The notes: generated by a model from the letters alone, not told the origin. 64,000 nt of DNA from Otis tarda (GCA_026413225.1 CM048572.1:4836001-4900000), one strand, 5' to 3'; positions 23,061 through 36,520 are shown, counted from the stretch's first letter. Made by a program: numbers and translations.

Positions 23061-26000
23061 AGTTTGTTTTGTAACTGTGAACACTTGTGTCTTTGAAAGG
23101 CTGTGATTTAAATTTGGTGGGATGTTTGTGTTCATGCAGATAAAGGCCTGGGGTTGCTCTGGATGCTGAAGGTCAAGCCGATGCTCAGGGCGTGCCTTTG
23201 AAGACTTGCTCCTGCTCCGCAAGCTGTGCTTGCAGGATCACAGGGGTTGAAGTGAAGGAGCTGTTTTGGTGGTGGAGTTTGTTCCAGCTGCTCTTCAGTC
23301 ATCTCTGCCAGGCAGGGCTCTGATCTGTGGCTTAGGAAGATGCTCTGAATAACCTGTTTGCATTTTTGTGAGGCTAAAGTGCTATACATGGGGTAATGGG
23401 GTAATTTGGGCCAAGGTTGTAGGTATGCAAAAGCAGAAGAGAATGCTGGGAGCCCTTCCCAAGCCCTTTCAGCACAGGCTGTCGAGACCCTTTGTGAGTA
23501 CAGCAAATCTAGAAGTTTAATGTTACTGATCCTTTTTTCAGTAGCTGATTCTTTTTTCAGCAATAAGACACAGTTGAAACAGGTTGAGTCATTGCAAGAA
23601 TTATCCGGTGAAATTCCGTGGTCTTTGGTTATGCAGGGAGAGAACTTAGTTATTTCTGGGCCTGTTTTCATACATTTCAAATCTTCCATCTTCTTAGGCT
23701 AGCTTTCACTTGTTCCTTGTCTCAGTCTTTTTGTCAGTGTTTACTGAATAAGAACATACACGCCATTTCAGTGCAGTGTGTGGAAAGGCGTTTCTGTAAG
23801 GTTTCAAAACTTTTCTTGGTGTCAATCTACCTTCTGTGAGAACGCAGGATGCAGAAAGATTTCTATTGACTATGCACTGCTATTTTAACCTCTAGGAAAA
23901 AAATCTTAACGAACCTAAGCACTTTATTTCTACTCTTGCAGTTATTAGCCTTAGTAGTAGATAGGACAACACTTTGACTGTTGTTATGAATGCAAGGCAA
24001 CTCAGCATCTTGTTGTCTTCTCTCTGTGGCCAGGATAAGCAGATGGATGAACTCAATACAGCTTCAGCTGCCCAACTTGGTCTCTTAGTTCCTGCAGTAG
24101 TCTCAAACGTGTAGGTACAGTGCTTCCAGGTTCAATTCTTAATGCTGCAACCTGATGCTACAACTATTTTTGATTTTTGTGGAGTTTAGAGGGGGATTTT
24201 ATCTGAGGAAGGACAGAATGTACATTTAAAAGGCAAAGTAGTCAGGATATTTGCACTTTGGGAGGTAGCATGTCCTAGTGTGCCATTGGCTTGATGTTCT
24301 TGCACTTTTCTTGCTTCACTGTTCTGCAGCTTAACCTTGCAAGGTTGTTGTAAAGCTTAATTAATTTATAGGGTACCTTCAAAATGTATGGCCAGATTCT
24401 CAGCTGGTGTAATCTGGCATGACTCCATTGAACTGAGTAGACCTGTGCTGATGTATATAACCTGGGAATTTGGCTTGTGAGTGCTCTTGCTAAGCAGTAT
24501 TACGTGCTCAGGAGAAGTCCTACATGAAAGTTATATTCAGCTCTCTTACAAAAGGAGCTGGCCACAAACTAGATCCAAGTAGTTGAGTGACAGGCTCCAA
24601 GTATAAAATTTTTGTTTTATCCCTGTTTAATAGTCCAAGATTAGTAAGCATCCAGGTAGAGATATATGGTCTAGACAGCATCTGATGGGCTAATGATGAA
24701 TGGGAGCTTGAGAGAGGCTTCAGATCAGCCTCACATGCATAAATATCACATGTGGGTGACAAGGACACCAGAGGTCACTGAATTGTATTTGTGCTCATTC
24801 ATGGCCTTTTAAAACTCTGTGCCGCTTGAGCACACTCCCTCCGGGATAAAAGGAAACACAGTCAGATGCCATTAGAGTCGGAAACCTTTTCCTCATGACA
24901 GGTTTTGCAAACCTGTTGTAATACATGTTAGTTGTGTGGAGTGCATGGTATACAAATAGGTTTTTAAAATATTCCTATGTTCCTATTATTACCTTTTCCT
25001 TTTTCTTTTCAATGTTCCTTCCAACTCTTTCCCTACCTCACACAATTTTTAGTAAATTCTCACTTCTCCAAGTTACAGGGGAAAAAAGCCCTCAGATCAT
25101 TCTGACTTCCTCTTTACAAATGCTAATAAATTCACTTTATAGTGCATTTTCTTGTCTAAGTGCAGGGTACACACCCAAGCCTTACTTACGAAGATTTGTA
25201 AAATTAATATTGGAGACTTGAGTGTATTTAAACTTCTACTAGCATCAGCTCATGGAAACAACAGGCAAGCAATGACAAACTTCAACTATTAGAAAGCCCA
25301 GACCTCCAAAGTTAAGCCTGTCTCATTCAAATAATGCAAGCAATCTGTCTTAAGTGTATTTCTTTCGTTTCTAACACTCCAGTGTTAACTGTAAAGGCTG
25401 GGAGGATGTTAATAATAATAATTAACTTAGCATCTTTGGAGTGTTGGAGGAGAAGCTGTGGGATTAGCAGATAGGCCCAGGGTGTACTTACTCCTAGCCT
25501 TGTCCTTAGATTTGGAAGAGTGGGTAATTAAAACCTTTCCACTCTGATCTGGAGCTTGGTTTATTTGGCTGTCATATTGTAAGCTGTTGTCAATTAGCAT
25601 TGCTTTTTTTCCATGCTGTTTATTTCAGAAGCATAAGAATAACAATAAAAGCAAGTGCTGGCCTGTGAAGCATTTGAAAGTGTTGGAGAGAGCCCCAGCT
25701 GTCGTATTCTGTTCCTCTTTGATGTTAAAAGACAGAGAGAGCACGCACATTTACTCTTGTCCCAGACAGAGCGTACAGAGTTTGTATTGCTTCTTCCCTA
25801 GTCCCTGAAAGTTGAGCATCACAGGTTTTATCTTGGGGAGTTGGGAGAATTGGCACTGAAAGTCTGCCTCATGGGGCCCATAAGCCTCCATGTGAACTAA
25901 AAAAAGAGTCCAAAGCTTCTGGAAAACTAATAATCTTTGTACTTAACACCTAAGGCCATGTCAAGTCTTGGGGAAGAGCTACAGCAGGAAAACTTAGTTG

Positions 26001-26689
26001 AGTTGAGGACTGGCTGCAATGGAAAGGAGACCTTCAGTTCCTTCTGCGGGAGCATGGCCGGGAAAGAGGCCAGTAAAGGCGTAAGCTGCTGCTTGTTTTC
26101 CTTTGAGCAGGAAGGCAGAGGCTGGCAAAACGCAACTGCCAAATTTGGCTGACCTCAGACAACCAACCTAGGCTTGCCTGAGGCCATCCATGACAATATA
26201 TTTGCTTTCTCAGCACTCTCACGGAGCTGCAGAAGGACAACGGATTAGGTAAGGACATGTTGAAAATGTAGAACTTATGAAATAGTGAATTGTGTTTCTA
26301 CCCAGCAGTTATTTTGAACTTCAGATAATTTGAAAGTGGTAGCAGTATTGCTCAAGCTCTGGTCAAATAAGTTAAGAGGAATTAGAGACTGAAAGGAGCA
26401 GGTTCAGCAGCAGGAGAGTGAGAAGGCTCTGATACACCATCTCTGTGGCAGTGAGGGTGAGATGCTGTGATCCACTGTCCTTGCTTGCATGGGCTGTCAT
26501 GTGGGGTGAGCAAAGCTTCGTGCTAGTATAGCCTTTTGTAGTGCTGGGATGGTGTCGTTCCTCCTCTCCGTCTCAGGTCTGGGTTGTGCAAAGCTTTCCC
26601 AGTGTAGCTGCTCTGTTTCAGCCCCTCAGGCTTGAGCAAGTCTGTCTGAACCTAACAGATTACCATGGTACAAATTCTGTTGGCATTAG
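23061..26689. other. Non-coding sequence with one exon-like signal
   Basis: No assigned gene. The longest open frame in the window (minus strand, 23132-23689, 185 codons) has no recognisable family or splice context. A short stretch at 24781-24900 resembles a conserved element. GTTAAT and ATTAAC flank AATAATA at 25408-25426, an HNF1-like palindrome with too wide a spacer. A 35-nt exon-like signal lies at 26214-26248 (see the finding). Confidence 0.5.
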
Positions 26690-27200
26690 TCCTAGTTAGC
26701 ATTGGGCGCGATGTGCGTGCTGAAAAAGCTTGTATGTTACACACTGAATTGCTCTAATAAACCCAGTGCATATTTCTATGGAAACAGGAGTACACTGTTG
26801 TTCTGCAAGGAGGAAAATATATTAATATTTTACTGCAATGACATCTTGTAAACATTACAAGCATTTCTCATTTTTTGAGCGCTCCTTGCAACAGTAGGAA
26901 GAACAATATCTAAATGAAAATACACTTTTGGAAATGGTTGAAAACATCACTGTGTATTAATATCCAGGCTACTCTCATTTCTTGGGGGAGGTGTGGTTTT
27001 CCTTGCATCAATTTCTGCTTTGCTATCTCTTTTGCGATATTGTCTGCAGTGCAAAGAGTGGTCCACAAAGTGATGCTTATTAACTGAGCACGATTACAAT
27101 ATCAATGGGAAGTTATAATGCAATAACCTTCTATTGATCTGTTTATCATCAGTAATGAAATAAACAAACATATTACTTATTAAATATTGATTAGTGTAAG
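26690..27200. promoter_or_regulatory. Strong candidate conserved non-coding element with a forkhead palindrome
   Basis: About 500 bp are repeat-free and dense in ATTAATATT, TATTAATATCC, CTTATTAACTGAG, ATAATGCAATAA and TTATTAAATATTGATTAG words. CTTGTAA-ACA-TTACAAG at 26845-26861 is a perfect 7-bp-arm palindrome that contains the forkhead core TGTAAACA. This is the texture of developmental enhancers. The call rests on motif content only. Confidence 0.42.
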
Positions 27201-27779
27201 GGAGGACAAGACCAAACTTTTCAAGAAAAGAGTAGTGTTTTCAGTAGTACCTGGAAATCTTTTTATTTTTCCTGGATCAGACAGCTGAAGCCCTTTATAC
27301 TAAAACATATGAAAGCTGAAATGGTGCTACTTTGAATATTCACAGTTTAAATTCTGGTGGTTTTCAATGTGGTTTTCTTTCTGGACTTGCAGATTTGAAT
27401 GTATCACAGACTGATTTATGTTGTCGAGGAGGTTATGCTTGAACCTGCCAATTCAGCTTTGGGTCCCAGAGCCACCCAAAAATGGAGGAAGGGCAAACGA
27501 ATTTTCTTTGAGAACAATGTTGGCGATGGTACTTAGTGGTGGGTTTCCATCCGAGTCATTTCCTAGCGAAAGATCAGTGACCGGTTTGTTTTCTCTATGT
27601 GATTGTACTGTCCGGTTCTGAAGTATTCTAAACTTGAGATGTCAAAGCAAGATTTTAGATAGCATCGAGTTTTATCTGCCCAGAAATATTTTTATGCAGA
27701 CTGCATTGCAGGAAGTAACATAATTGCTCATTCTGAAAATGGGACCCCTTTATTCCTAATTCTGCCTCATGGACAGCAA
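27201..27779. other. Non-coding unique sequence between two candidate elements
   Basis: I see no gene. The frame at 27418-27621 (67 codons, plus) has no recognisable domain. The stretch separates two homeodomain-rich candidates and may be part of one regulatory block. Confidence 0.5.
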
Positions 27780-28100
27780 CAACAACAAAGACAAATCTTT
27801 CATCAAATATATTGATCAAACATCATCTGATGTTTAATTATCACTGAACAGTTTGGAGGAGCCTTAATCATGAACATTCTGTAGTTTGGAAAAGTACCTT
27901 GGTGCTAGGCAGACAGGCATCTTGGAAGGAGCTTGGTAGATATTTTACCTTAATTCACTGGGTGTTAACACAGACAACACGCTACACTTCTATTGTCTGT
28001 GCGGAGTTATGTGTCGCCTTAACACTATTAATGAGTTGTTAATGAGTAAATGAACGGTGTGTGCATTTCAAATGCAAATATGAGTGAAGAGCACTCGCAG
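27780..28100. promoter_or_regulatory. Candidate conserved non-coding element with phased homeodomain sites
   Basis: It contains AAACATCA-TC-TGATGTTT (27818-27835, perfect 8-bp arms). A direct repeat of TTAATGAGT follows at 28028-28036 and 28039-28047, exactly 11 bp apart. TGCATTT-C-AAATGCA (28062-28076) overlaps a POU octamer ATGCAAAT (28072-28079). Three ordered, exact motif arrangements in 320 bp make a regulatory role plausible. Confidence 0.42.
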
Positions 28101-28750
28101 TAGTGTTGGACCGTTTCTAAGGCTGGAATACTTTTTCACAACAATATACTGTAAGCATTTAAAAGGTAAAAAAGAAAAGTAAGGCTGGTAACAGATACAG
28201 GTGTGTGCAGATTATTCACTATTTGTAGAAACAAATATATCTGTATGTAGATATCTTTGTATCGGATCAGAGTAACATGGCTTTATGGCTTTATTGTGAC
28301 TCTGCAGACAAGGCAAAGCAAATATCCCCGATTTGCTGTATTGTCATCTCAAGCTTGTAAAATCCAGAGGCATTTTGATTGAACAGAATATGAAGATACA
28401 TCACTTGATTCCTATCTTAACTGTAACAGTTGAGAACAGCTTCTGGGGTTTTCAGTGGTTTAAAGATGCTGAGGATGCTGTGAAGTTGAAGATAAAATAA
28501 AAGCTTGTTGCAAACTTTGGTAGAGCTCCATCTGGTTTCTGTTCTGTCAAATCAGAATAAATTGCTAAATTATCTTGCTGATATCTCAGTTTGAAAGAAA
28601 AGCACAAAGATTTTTTTGTGATTCTTGGAGGGAAACATTCTTGATTTTTCTTTTGAAACTACATTTTCTTTTTACCTTCATTTTTCTTTTTCCCTTAAAT
28701 ATTGAAGTAAATGCATTGGAATCACAATCAGATTTTGTATTTTGTGTTGA

Positions 28751-28791
28751 GGTTTTTTTGTTGTTGTTTTTGTTTGGGTTTTTTTTTTTTT
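28751..28791 (+). repeat. T/G-only low-complexity tract
   Basis: Forty-one bases of T and G ending in a long T run. Confidence 0.85.
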
Positions 28792-30533
28792 AATACACTG
28801 AGAATTTACAATAATCTTATTTATTCTAGTAGTGCTTTAACTGGAACAAAGCCAAGATTGAGCATTTCAAATTTGAGCTCCCTTTTGTTTGGCACAATTC
28901 TTGTTGAGCTGGTCAGGTCCATGATAGTTTAAATATTGGTGTAATGCATTTTATGCACCATCTAACATACAGAATAATGCCATTATGTTATGGGCTCAAG
29001 GCTATTAAGTCTGCTGAACTTGAGGTATAGCAGTTTCCTTCAGGAGCTGAAATGAACTTGGCATCCCACCAGTTCCTGCGGAAATTATAAGAATGTGCAG
29101 GACCATTCTGCTTCAGACCCGAGGATCAGAACAGAAGGTCATCACTCATTTACGTTGCGGGTGAAAAGGCATTTCAGGAAGCAAGAAAACTCTCAAAAGT
29201 AGCTACCTCCACCCTTCTAGCTGAAAGAAACCCCACCTTTTTTTGAAAGATCTCCATGCTAAATGTTCTCTGGCCATATTTCAAATGCAGGAAAGCAGTT
29301 CTGTTTTTAGAGGAAAACCCTAAATAATAAAGATTTTGTCAGCAAAGTGATATAGGCCAGAGAGAAGCTGAAGGTGAATCAAAAGTGAAAAATACAATGA
29401 TTCATACAAGAAATAAGGTATTTTTTTATAACCATAAAATAGTTTATATTTGGTTCCTTAAACTATAATTAACACAGAATATAGCTAACGCTGCTAATCA
29501 CTAGATTTAGTCTGAGCATCTGTGTGCAGAATGATGTTTGCTAAAAACTTTTTGAATTCAGAAGTTTTTCTCAGCACTAACTTTTAAGGACCAAATACTG
29601 TGTGTGTACACCGCAGGCTCAGTTCCTAATTACCCGCAACGGACCTCTCAGCCTAGAGAAAGAAGGAAATTCCACTTCTCGTAGCGAAAATAGGGCAAGA
29701 CGATGCAAGCTCCGTTGCCTCAGAAGGACAATACAGTTAACATTGTGTGTTCACTGTTGGTCGCTGTCTGAGATGACTGGTCAGGATCCAGTATCGTCTT
29801 GAAACCTCTTCAGGTATGTTAGCGAAGGTGCGCCCCAGCAAAATCCTCCCAGTCTCAGCTTTGGAGGAGGACTGGTTTGCATCTGGCCAGCTTGGAGCCC
29901 GGACAGTATACAGCTTGCAGCTGGCTGTATCCGATCATTATACATATTCTAAACTAAGCCTGAGTTTGGCACTCACGTGTAACTGGACCTGCGTCTGAAT
30001 CTCTGGCCCACGCACATGCACTGAATAGCTGTAGAAATGTGCCTGCTCAATTCAAGGCTGGATTTATCGCTGTTATTTTGGCAACATCCGTTTTGTCTCA
30101 CTTTAAAAAGTGATTTTTTTTCTTTGTGAATGAAACAGGCAAATATAATGTTCTCTCTCATTTATCTGAATTCAACCTATGTGCTGTATCAGTGAAAACA
30201 CATTGCATTTCCCAAAGCTACTCCAAACAGGAATAAAAACTGTATAACTCGTCTCTTAGTGCTTGTATGTAACAGGTACTGTGCTTAAATGAGTTGTCCT
30301 CATATATGAAGAGGTAAGAGTTGACAGTAGTATTAAATCCTAGAAAAGCAAAGCGTAGCAGGTTCTGTTTTTCAGATACAGGGCAGTGATATGGGAGATC
30401 TAGCATTTTTAAAAGGTAAACCGGTGCAGAGCCTCCCAAGCCTGGAGCACTGGCCTGGACTCCTGACTCTCCACTGTGTTTTGATGCTGGCTGGAGGAAT
30501 CACTAAACTACTGAAAGCAATTTTGAGAAAAGG

Positions 30534-30577
30534 AAAAAAAAAAAACCAAACAAAAAACAAACCCAACCAAACAAAAA
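30534..30577 (+). repeat. A/C-only low-complexity tract
   Basis: Forty-four bases containing only A and C, with CAAA and CCAAA steps after an initial A run. It has the same style as the tracts at 5314 and 45680. Confidence 0.85.
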
Positions 30578-32929
30578 GAACAAGCCCCAGAGTTACTAGG
30601 GAGGAGGTTAGATGCCTCTTTCGGTGCCTGCTGAGATGAATGGGAATTTTCTACTTGCTCTCACTTGGCCCAGCCTGTGTCTGCAGGGGTGGGATTCATC
30701 CAAACGTACAGACTATGCTTTGGAGCTCTCCTCTGACCCCTGTGAACGGTTGGTGTGAAGCTCTGTGAAACAGGCACTCCTGCAATGGGATTTATTGTTA
30801 CCTTTCCCCATGAGAAGGAAATAATGTTCTGGAAACACTATTTTTTCCTTACTGATCATGAGAGGAATCTCTATGATGCACCTGCATGTAGATGTTTGTT
30901 TTATTTGTCCAAGTTAGATGAGATTAATTCTATGCTAAGCAACTGGCTAAAGATATCAATAGCAAATGGGAATGGGACATAGCACAGAGACTAGTGATCC
31001 TCATGGCTTGGGCACCAGGTTGTACACGTGTCTTCTGGCTTCTTTCATGCATTTTGTGTATTCTGTTTATAAGGAGTAACATGGAATAAAACCATATTCC
31101 ACATGGGATGTGCTGCCGTGGACTACTTTAGGGAGCATCTGAGTGCATCTGACCTGTGACTTCTACCGAAGACTGGTGCCGTTGACTTGTTTGAGCTGTG
31201 TGTGCATAGCTGGTGGTTTAGAACTTGCTCCCGGTGCAGAGGTACTGTATTTCAGGTGCTGAAGTTTCCTTTGAAATCCATACAAGAAGGATACATGCAA
31301 TTAAGGGCAAGAGCAACCAGGCTGAGGCAGATCACAAACCTCTGCCCTACCTTTGAATTACCTCTGTTTTATTCAGCTCCCTCAAGCAGTGTAACCAAAG
31401 CCTTTTAAAATATCATCAGACAATTCTTTAAATAGTCTGATTTTGCCACCCCCAACAAAAGGAAAAGAAAGATAACTTTGAAATGCAGAATTTATAAGAT
31501 GCCTGTCTCCCTCTCTTATTTCAAAGGAAAGAGAAGTAGGGAGCAGTCAGGCTTTTTCTGAATTGCCCCTTATTGTTCAACCATTGCCATTTTTATAGGA
31601 TCCACAAAAGTGCAATCCAACCAGTTTTGCAGGTAGACACGCTGTGCTAAACGGATTAACAGTTTAAATACAAGGGTTAATCTCTTCCTCCCACTGGATA
31701 TGAACCAGAGATGGTGCTCAATTACTTTCTAAGAGGGAAAAACTGCCTGAAAGGAAATAGCTATCTGTCTCAAATTATCAAGCAAATATCTTTCTGTTAA
31801 GTCTGAGCTTCTTTCTGAAAACGTTCATCAGTCTCTCATTTCACTGAAGCCTGTACGAGCACTCCTGTGAGCTGGTGTTACAGGATCAAGTTGTTCTCAG
31901 TTGTAATAAAGCTGAAAGGAAGGAGGACACCTTCTCTTGTGTCTATCACTGGCAACGTGATCGTGGATGTAGGCACGGTTCTGGGAGTAACACTTGCGCT
32001 AGAGGAAGCTTTATTTATTGCCATCGCTGGAACTAGAACCAAGCCTTTCTAAAGGTGACTATTTTTTTTTTTTTTTTTCTTTCGTATGTGATACCTCAGT
32101 TGAGCTGTTGTAATGTTAAGTATGTGCTTTGCTGAACTGGGACCTCAGTTCTGGAGAGGGAACTATTCTTCAGCTTTTGGTATGTGAAGAGCATTTCCCA
32201 TTAGATTATAAATTATTTACGTTCAGGTCTAGTGAAATCCCTCTTGATTTAGAGTGATGTATGGGAAAGTCAGACCTATAAACTTAGTTTGAATAATTCT
32301 TCTGGTAGATCTGGAAATATTTAAACTCATTCATTTTTTATAGTACAGTAAATTTAAAGAATTTAATATATAAATTTTTTTTCTTCTACTCTGTCGTATA
32401 ACTTGACTGTCATGGAATGGACCCATAAGCACCCATTGTAACATTTGTAATGTATGTAGCATTTGCATGACATTTGTCATCTTCTGAGTCAGTTTGGTAT
32501 GGATCCTATGCCTGCATCAAGCCTCAAAGAATTTGCAGGAGGACAGAGCCAAGTGATGGCTTTGAACATGGCAGAAGTACAACCTGGATGCACATCTGTG
32601 AGGACAGGTCCATTTTTGCTTCTTTCCAGTTTGTGGTGTTTGGCTCCATCCTGTTAAATGTTGTGACACTTATATCTTTGTCTTGCCTTTACCACTGTTT
32701 GCTGTGCAACCTGGATTACAAAAGTTCATCTCTGAGCCTTAGTTTATCTCGAATGAAAATGGGTAGGTGTATCCTTGCCCTGGCCATTATGGAGCTATGA
32801 AGTTGTTAGATGGAAAATGTTGCACCATAAAGCATAGCGTTTTGCAAACTTGCAAGACCCATCAGTGTGCAGCTCGCTAACGGGAGGTGCGTAGGGTGTT
32901 CTCAAACTTTGGCATTCACTGAGCTCAGT

Positions 32930-33180
32930 TCAGCCCCAAGCAGCCTGATGTGCCTTTGGAAGGCAGCAGCACTCTCTCTCCCGTGCTGGGCTCCGCGTGC
33001 CGGCAGCAGCGACTCGGTGTGTCTGCTTTTTGCTACCCAGGTGTGCCTGGGACCTGGGGATGGAGAAGCTTGGCGCTGTGCGTGGTGGGGACCCATGCTC
33101 TGCGCTCCTGGGCTGGGAGGGACATTTCCTCTGTAGCAGCATGCAGCTGTGCCTGCCGTCCTCTTGTGTGAACTGCATAA
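32930..33180. other. G+C-rich stretch with overlapping open frames
   Basis: G+C rises here, with a few CpGs (CTCCGCGTGCCGG, GCAGCGACTCGG). Open frames of 64-152 codons overlap in several frames on both strands. That pattern reflects low stop-codon density in G+C-rich DNA, and none of the translations shows a known domain. Confidence 0.45.
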
Positions 33181-36099
33181 CAGGTGTGCAGGATGGGAGG
33201 CATCAGGCTGGAAGAACTTGAAAAGAAGTGGAAATGAAAGATATTGTGGTTTGCTCTAGTGTGTACGTATGGATCAGTCTTGGTATGTCTCTTGGGTTTT
33301 GAGGACACGTAGTGCTTTGTTGCTTCCAGATTATTAATGGTGTAAAGGCTGTGCCAAGAGTCAAAAGACGCTTTTCTGATTGTAAAGCATCCCAACGTGG
33401 CAATACTACCATAAGGAGATGAACAATACAACAATTCTTTATTTTGAAGGCTGAAAGGGGATTGTAAATAAAGCCAGAAATGTGATTTCATTTAGAGAGA
33501 CCAAATCCAAGTCACTGAAGTGTTGGTACTTCAGTTATAGAGAAAGGTGAGGAAACAAAGACATTTTCACTTAACATGTTTTATCAAGGACTGTTCTAAT
33601 GGAAGCTAACAAATGAAAACTTAAAAAAAAATGTAAAATTGTTTTGTACATCTATCCAATTAAAAAGCATGTAGCTGAGCTAATCCTGACCAGATTTTAA
33701 ACACCTCCAAGTGACCTTCTATGTGATGTGGATGTTTTGGGAAAGTGATTTAGGCTTCTAAATCACTCAGGCAATTTTGAAATCTGTTCCTTCTCTGTAG
33801 AGCTAAACGAGACATGACCTGCACATTCCTTTTTTTCCTGGGGGACTTTTAAAGTTTTTAAATCTTACACCATTTACAGTAGCATCATGAAGAAATAAAG
33901 AAGGCTGCTGGAGCTTTAAAAGAGCCAGATAATTTGCAGCCTCTTGTTTCTAAGCAGTGTTTTGCTATGATCTGTCATCAGGTTTTGTATGGCTGATCAA
34001 CAAATGGTATTTCCCCTTCACCCAAAGAGAAAGAGTTGCCTTACTCAGTCCCTGGCAAACTGCTCTACGTTTTGACCCTTCTTTCTCGCACAGTAACAGG
34101 AAGGCAGGTGTCCTGAACTTCTCCAGTGAAGAAGCAGAGGATGCTGCAGCACAAAATCTCCCCTCGACCCACCTTTCAGATGCCCAAGTTCGGACCTCTG
34201 CTACTTCCCACCCTCCTAATGGCGCAGATGGCAGGATAGAGCCAATCGGAAGCACTTGATAACAAAATGGCAATTCATTTTGCAATTCCTTTAGCATTCA
34301 TGCTGACAATACTGGTCCTGATGGGCTCCTTGGGTATGAATGTAGCTTTCAATATGCAATTCCACAGGAATTACACCACTGCTCAGCTCTCATTAAGTCT
34401 GCTTTATTGTAAAGTGTTGCTGAGAAATCCTCCTATTACTGATACAGGACAACTGCTTTGCTTCAAAGAGCTGCCTGATTTCCAAAAGCTCCTGTGTGTG
34501 TAACTGCAGGGTTTTTTTAATACTCTCTTTACAGTGCATTATCTCACTTTGTTTATATTTTGGACGCCAATGTGATGTGTTTAAGTATGTAAATTGCCAT
34601 AATGTGAGGAAATGAGATGTTAAAAATAGCTATGGAGCATTGAAAGAGAGCAGGATGGTGGGGTAAGGTGGCCAGAATTTCTCTTTCCATCTTTTTAGGG
34701 AAGTTAAATCCCTCCCTGAAGTCAAACCTCTGAAAACAGATCTGATTATAAGGCATTGCCTTCTACAGGTAAAACAGGTTTTATCTGCTTGTTGCAGGTA
34801 AAAACCTCATCTTTTTAGAAACGCCCAGTGTCTCCTGGTCTGAAACACAGGAATTCGAAGCTGACACCTTCCCTGCATCACTCCAGCCCCCAGCGGTACT
34901 GTAATCCACTTTCTAGAGAGGGAACTGGGCATCCATTTAATCTAGCCACACAATTTAAATGAATTAGTAATCCTAATCCGAGCCACAAAGGGAGGTACTG
35001 ATTGACCTGCTGGAATCTTACGTTTTGTCCACTGTTGACAGCATCAGGTTCTAAAAGCTGTGGGATCAGCTCCAGAGCTGTGGCTGAACTACACGCAGCG
35101 TAGCTTGGAGGGGCTCGAGTACAAGGTCAGCTCTGAACTGTAGCAACCCCCAATTTTAGGGTCTATTTGCACCCTTTCCATCCACTGTTTACAAAAGTTC
35201 TGTGTAAAAAGGGTTGCATCAGAGTGATGAGGTGGTTTAAATAACGGGATGCTTGTGTAAGAAATTTTGCTGAGAACTCGGATGTTTTCAGTTGTGAATT
35301 ACAACTGTCAGCTTTTACTTCAAAGGCCTAAAGTTCATTCATCTATGTTTGGGTGGATAGGGTCAACCACTCCTGAAAAAGCTTGTTGCCAAAATAGCGG
35401 AAACAACAGCAAAGATCAGTTTCTGGACTCACATTTTTAGGCAAAATGTCCTTACTGCTGTACGAAGTGATAGGACTTGTTGTGCCTGTCCACCCCTCAT
35501 TTCCATTGCCTAAAATCCCAAGTCCATTAACTTAAATCTGTGTCGTTAATCACTTTCCCTGCAGTCGCCTGTGGAGGTCTGAGATTTACTGTCTTTCAGT
35601 CGTGCTGAAACTCATCGTCACTCAGATAATCTCAAACACCATTGCAGTAAGTGGCCACCACCTGCATCTCCCAGGATCCTTCCTGGCTTTCTGGGTTATG
35701 TTATTACGTGGTAGAGTAACGAGGGACATGTGCTAGACAGGAGGGTTGGTTATTGCTGCCAGGCTCTTGTGGAGAGGCAGCCCATTCCAGGCCCTACCAA
35801 ACATTGCCTTTGCCAGTGGACCCAGAGAAATGCTGGGGGTGGCTGGATGTCCCTTAGTGCTTCTCAGCTGTGGAGCCACTGGTTGCTCTCTGCTGTAACC
35901 TCCCATGATTTCACAGATGAGTGAAACTGTTCCCGTAAGAGCGAGCCTCACGGTTACAGCACACTGGTGGGTGACGTTAAGGTGATTGAAAGGTATTCAA
36001 GCCACGAGGCTGCGTTCGGACTGCGCGCTTGTTTGTGTAGCGCTGGGAAGCATCCATATCTGGCCTCCAGCCCCAGAGGAGTTATGTGAAAGCCCTGAT
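33181..36099. other. Non-coding unique sequence
   Basis: No gene recognised. Around 34262-34400 the sequence is repeat-free and AT-balanced and might be weakly conserved, but I could not support a specific call. The 100- and 110-codon frames at 33957-34259 (plus) and 33965-34297 (minus) overlap on opposite strands. Confidence 0.5.
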
Positions 36100-36520
36100 A
36101 ATCAAAACGTGTTGCCTACCGGCAGTGCGGCATTAATAATTGGTTCTAATGAAGGGTTCTCTGTTGTCTCTTGGGATTTGCCTGTCACATCGAAACCTCC
36201 TCCGTCCAGCTGGGAGGAAGCCTGGGGATGAATGTGGCAGAGACAATGAGGCCCCCATGGCCTGCTGCTGGGTTGCTGATTACCATATTAATGTGCGGCA
36301 TCCCAACTGAATGCTGGGCAAAGGACAGTACATCTTTAATTGGAAATATAAAGGACTGCTTATGGCCCGGCTTGAACTGGGAGGATTTATGTCTCTCCCC
36401 CTAGATGGGATTGAAGGGAATAGTATGATTCACTGAGCGGCATGCACGTTGCCTGATTTACTGCCCATCATTTACATTCCACTAAAGTCAATCAGTGCAG
36501 AAGGTCATTCCCAACCTGAA
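36100..36520. promoter_or_regulatory. Candidate conserved non-coding element
   Basis: Repeat-free sequence with GCATTAATAATTGG near 36128, GATTACCATATTAATGTGCGG near 36278 (split around the homeodomain core) and TTTAATTGG near 36335. The stretch is balanced in composition and free of homopolymers. Only motif density and texture support this call. Confidence 0.32.

Larger units (their letters stand above)
28101..32929. other. Non-coding unique sequence
   Basis: No gene, RNA or transposon recognised. Simple repeats include a T/G-only tract (28751-28791), an A/C-only tract (30534-30577) and a 17-T run (32062-32078). Short frames of 60-108 codons occur on both strands without recognisable domains. 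Confidence 0.55.

Noticed and set aside
23132-23689. The longest open frame in the window, 185 codons on the minus strand
   Set aside because: It has no recognisable domain, no conserved start context or splice structure, and plus-strand frames overlap it. One such frame is expected by chance in 64 kb scanned in six frames.
25408-25426. HNF1-like palindrome GTTAAT...ATTAAC
   Set aside because: The spacer is seven bases rather than one, so it does not fit the known HNF1 site; it probably arises from an AAT repeat.
32867-33491. Overlapping open frames of 64-152 codons on both strands
   Set aside because: The stretch is G+C-rich with few stop codons; simultaneous openness in many frames argues against real coding.
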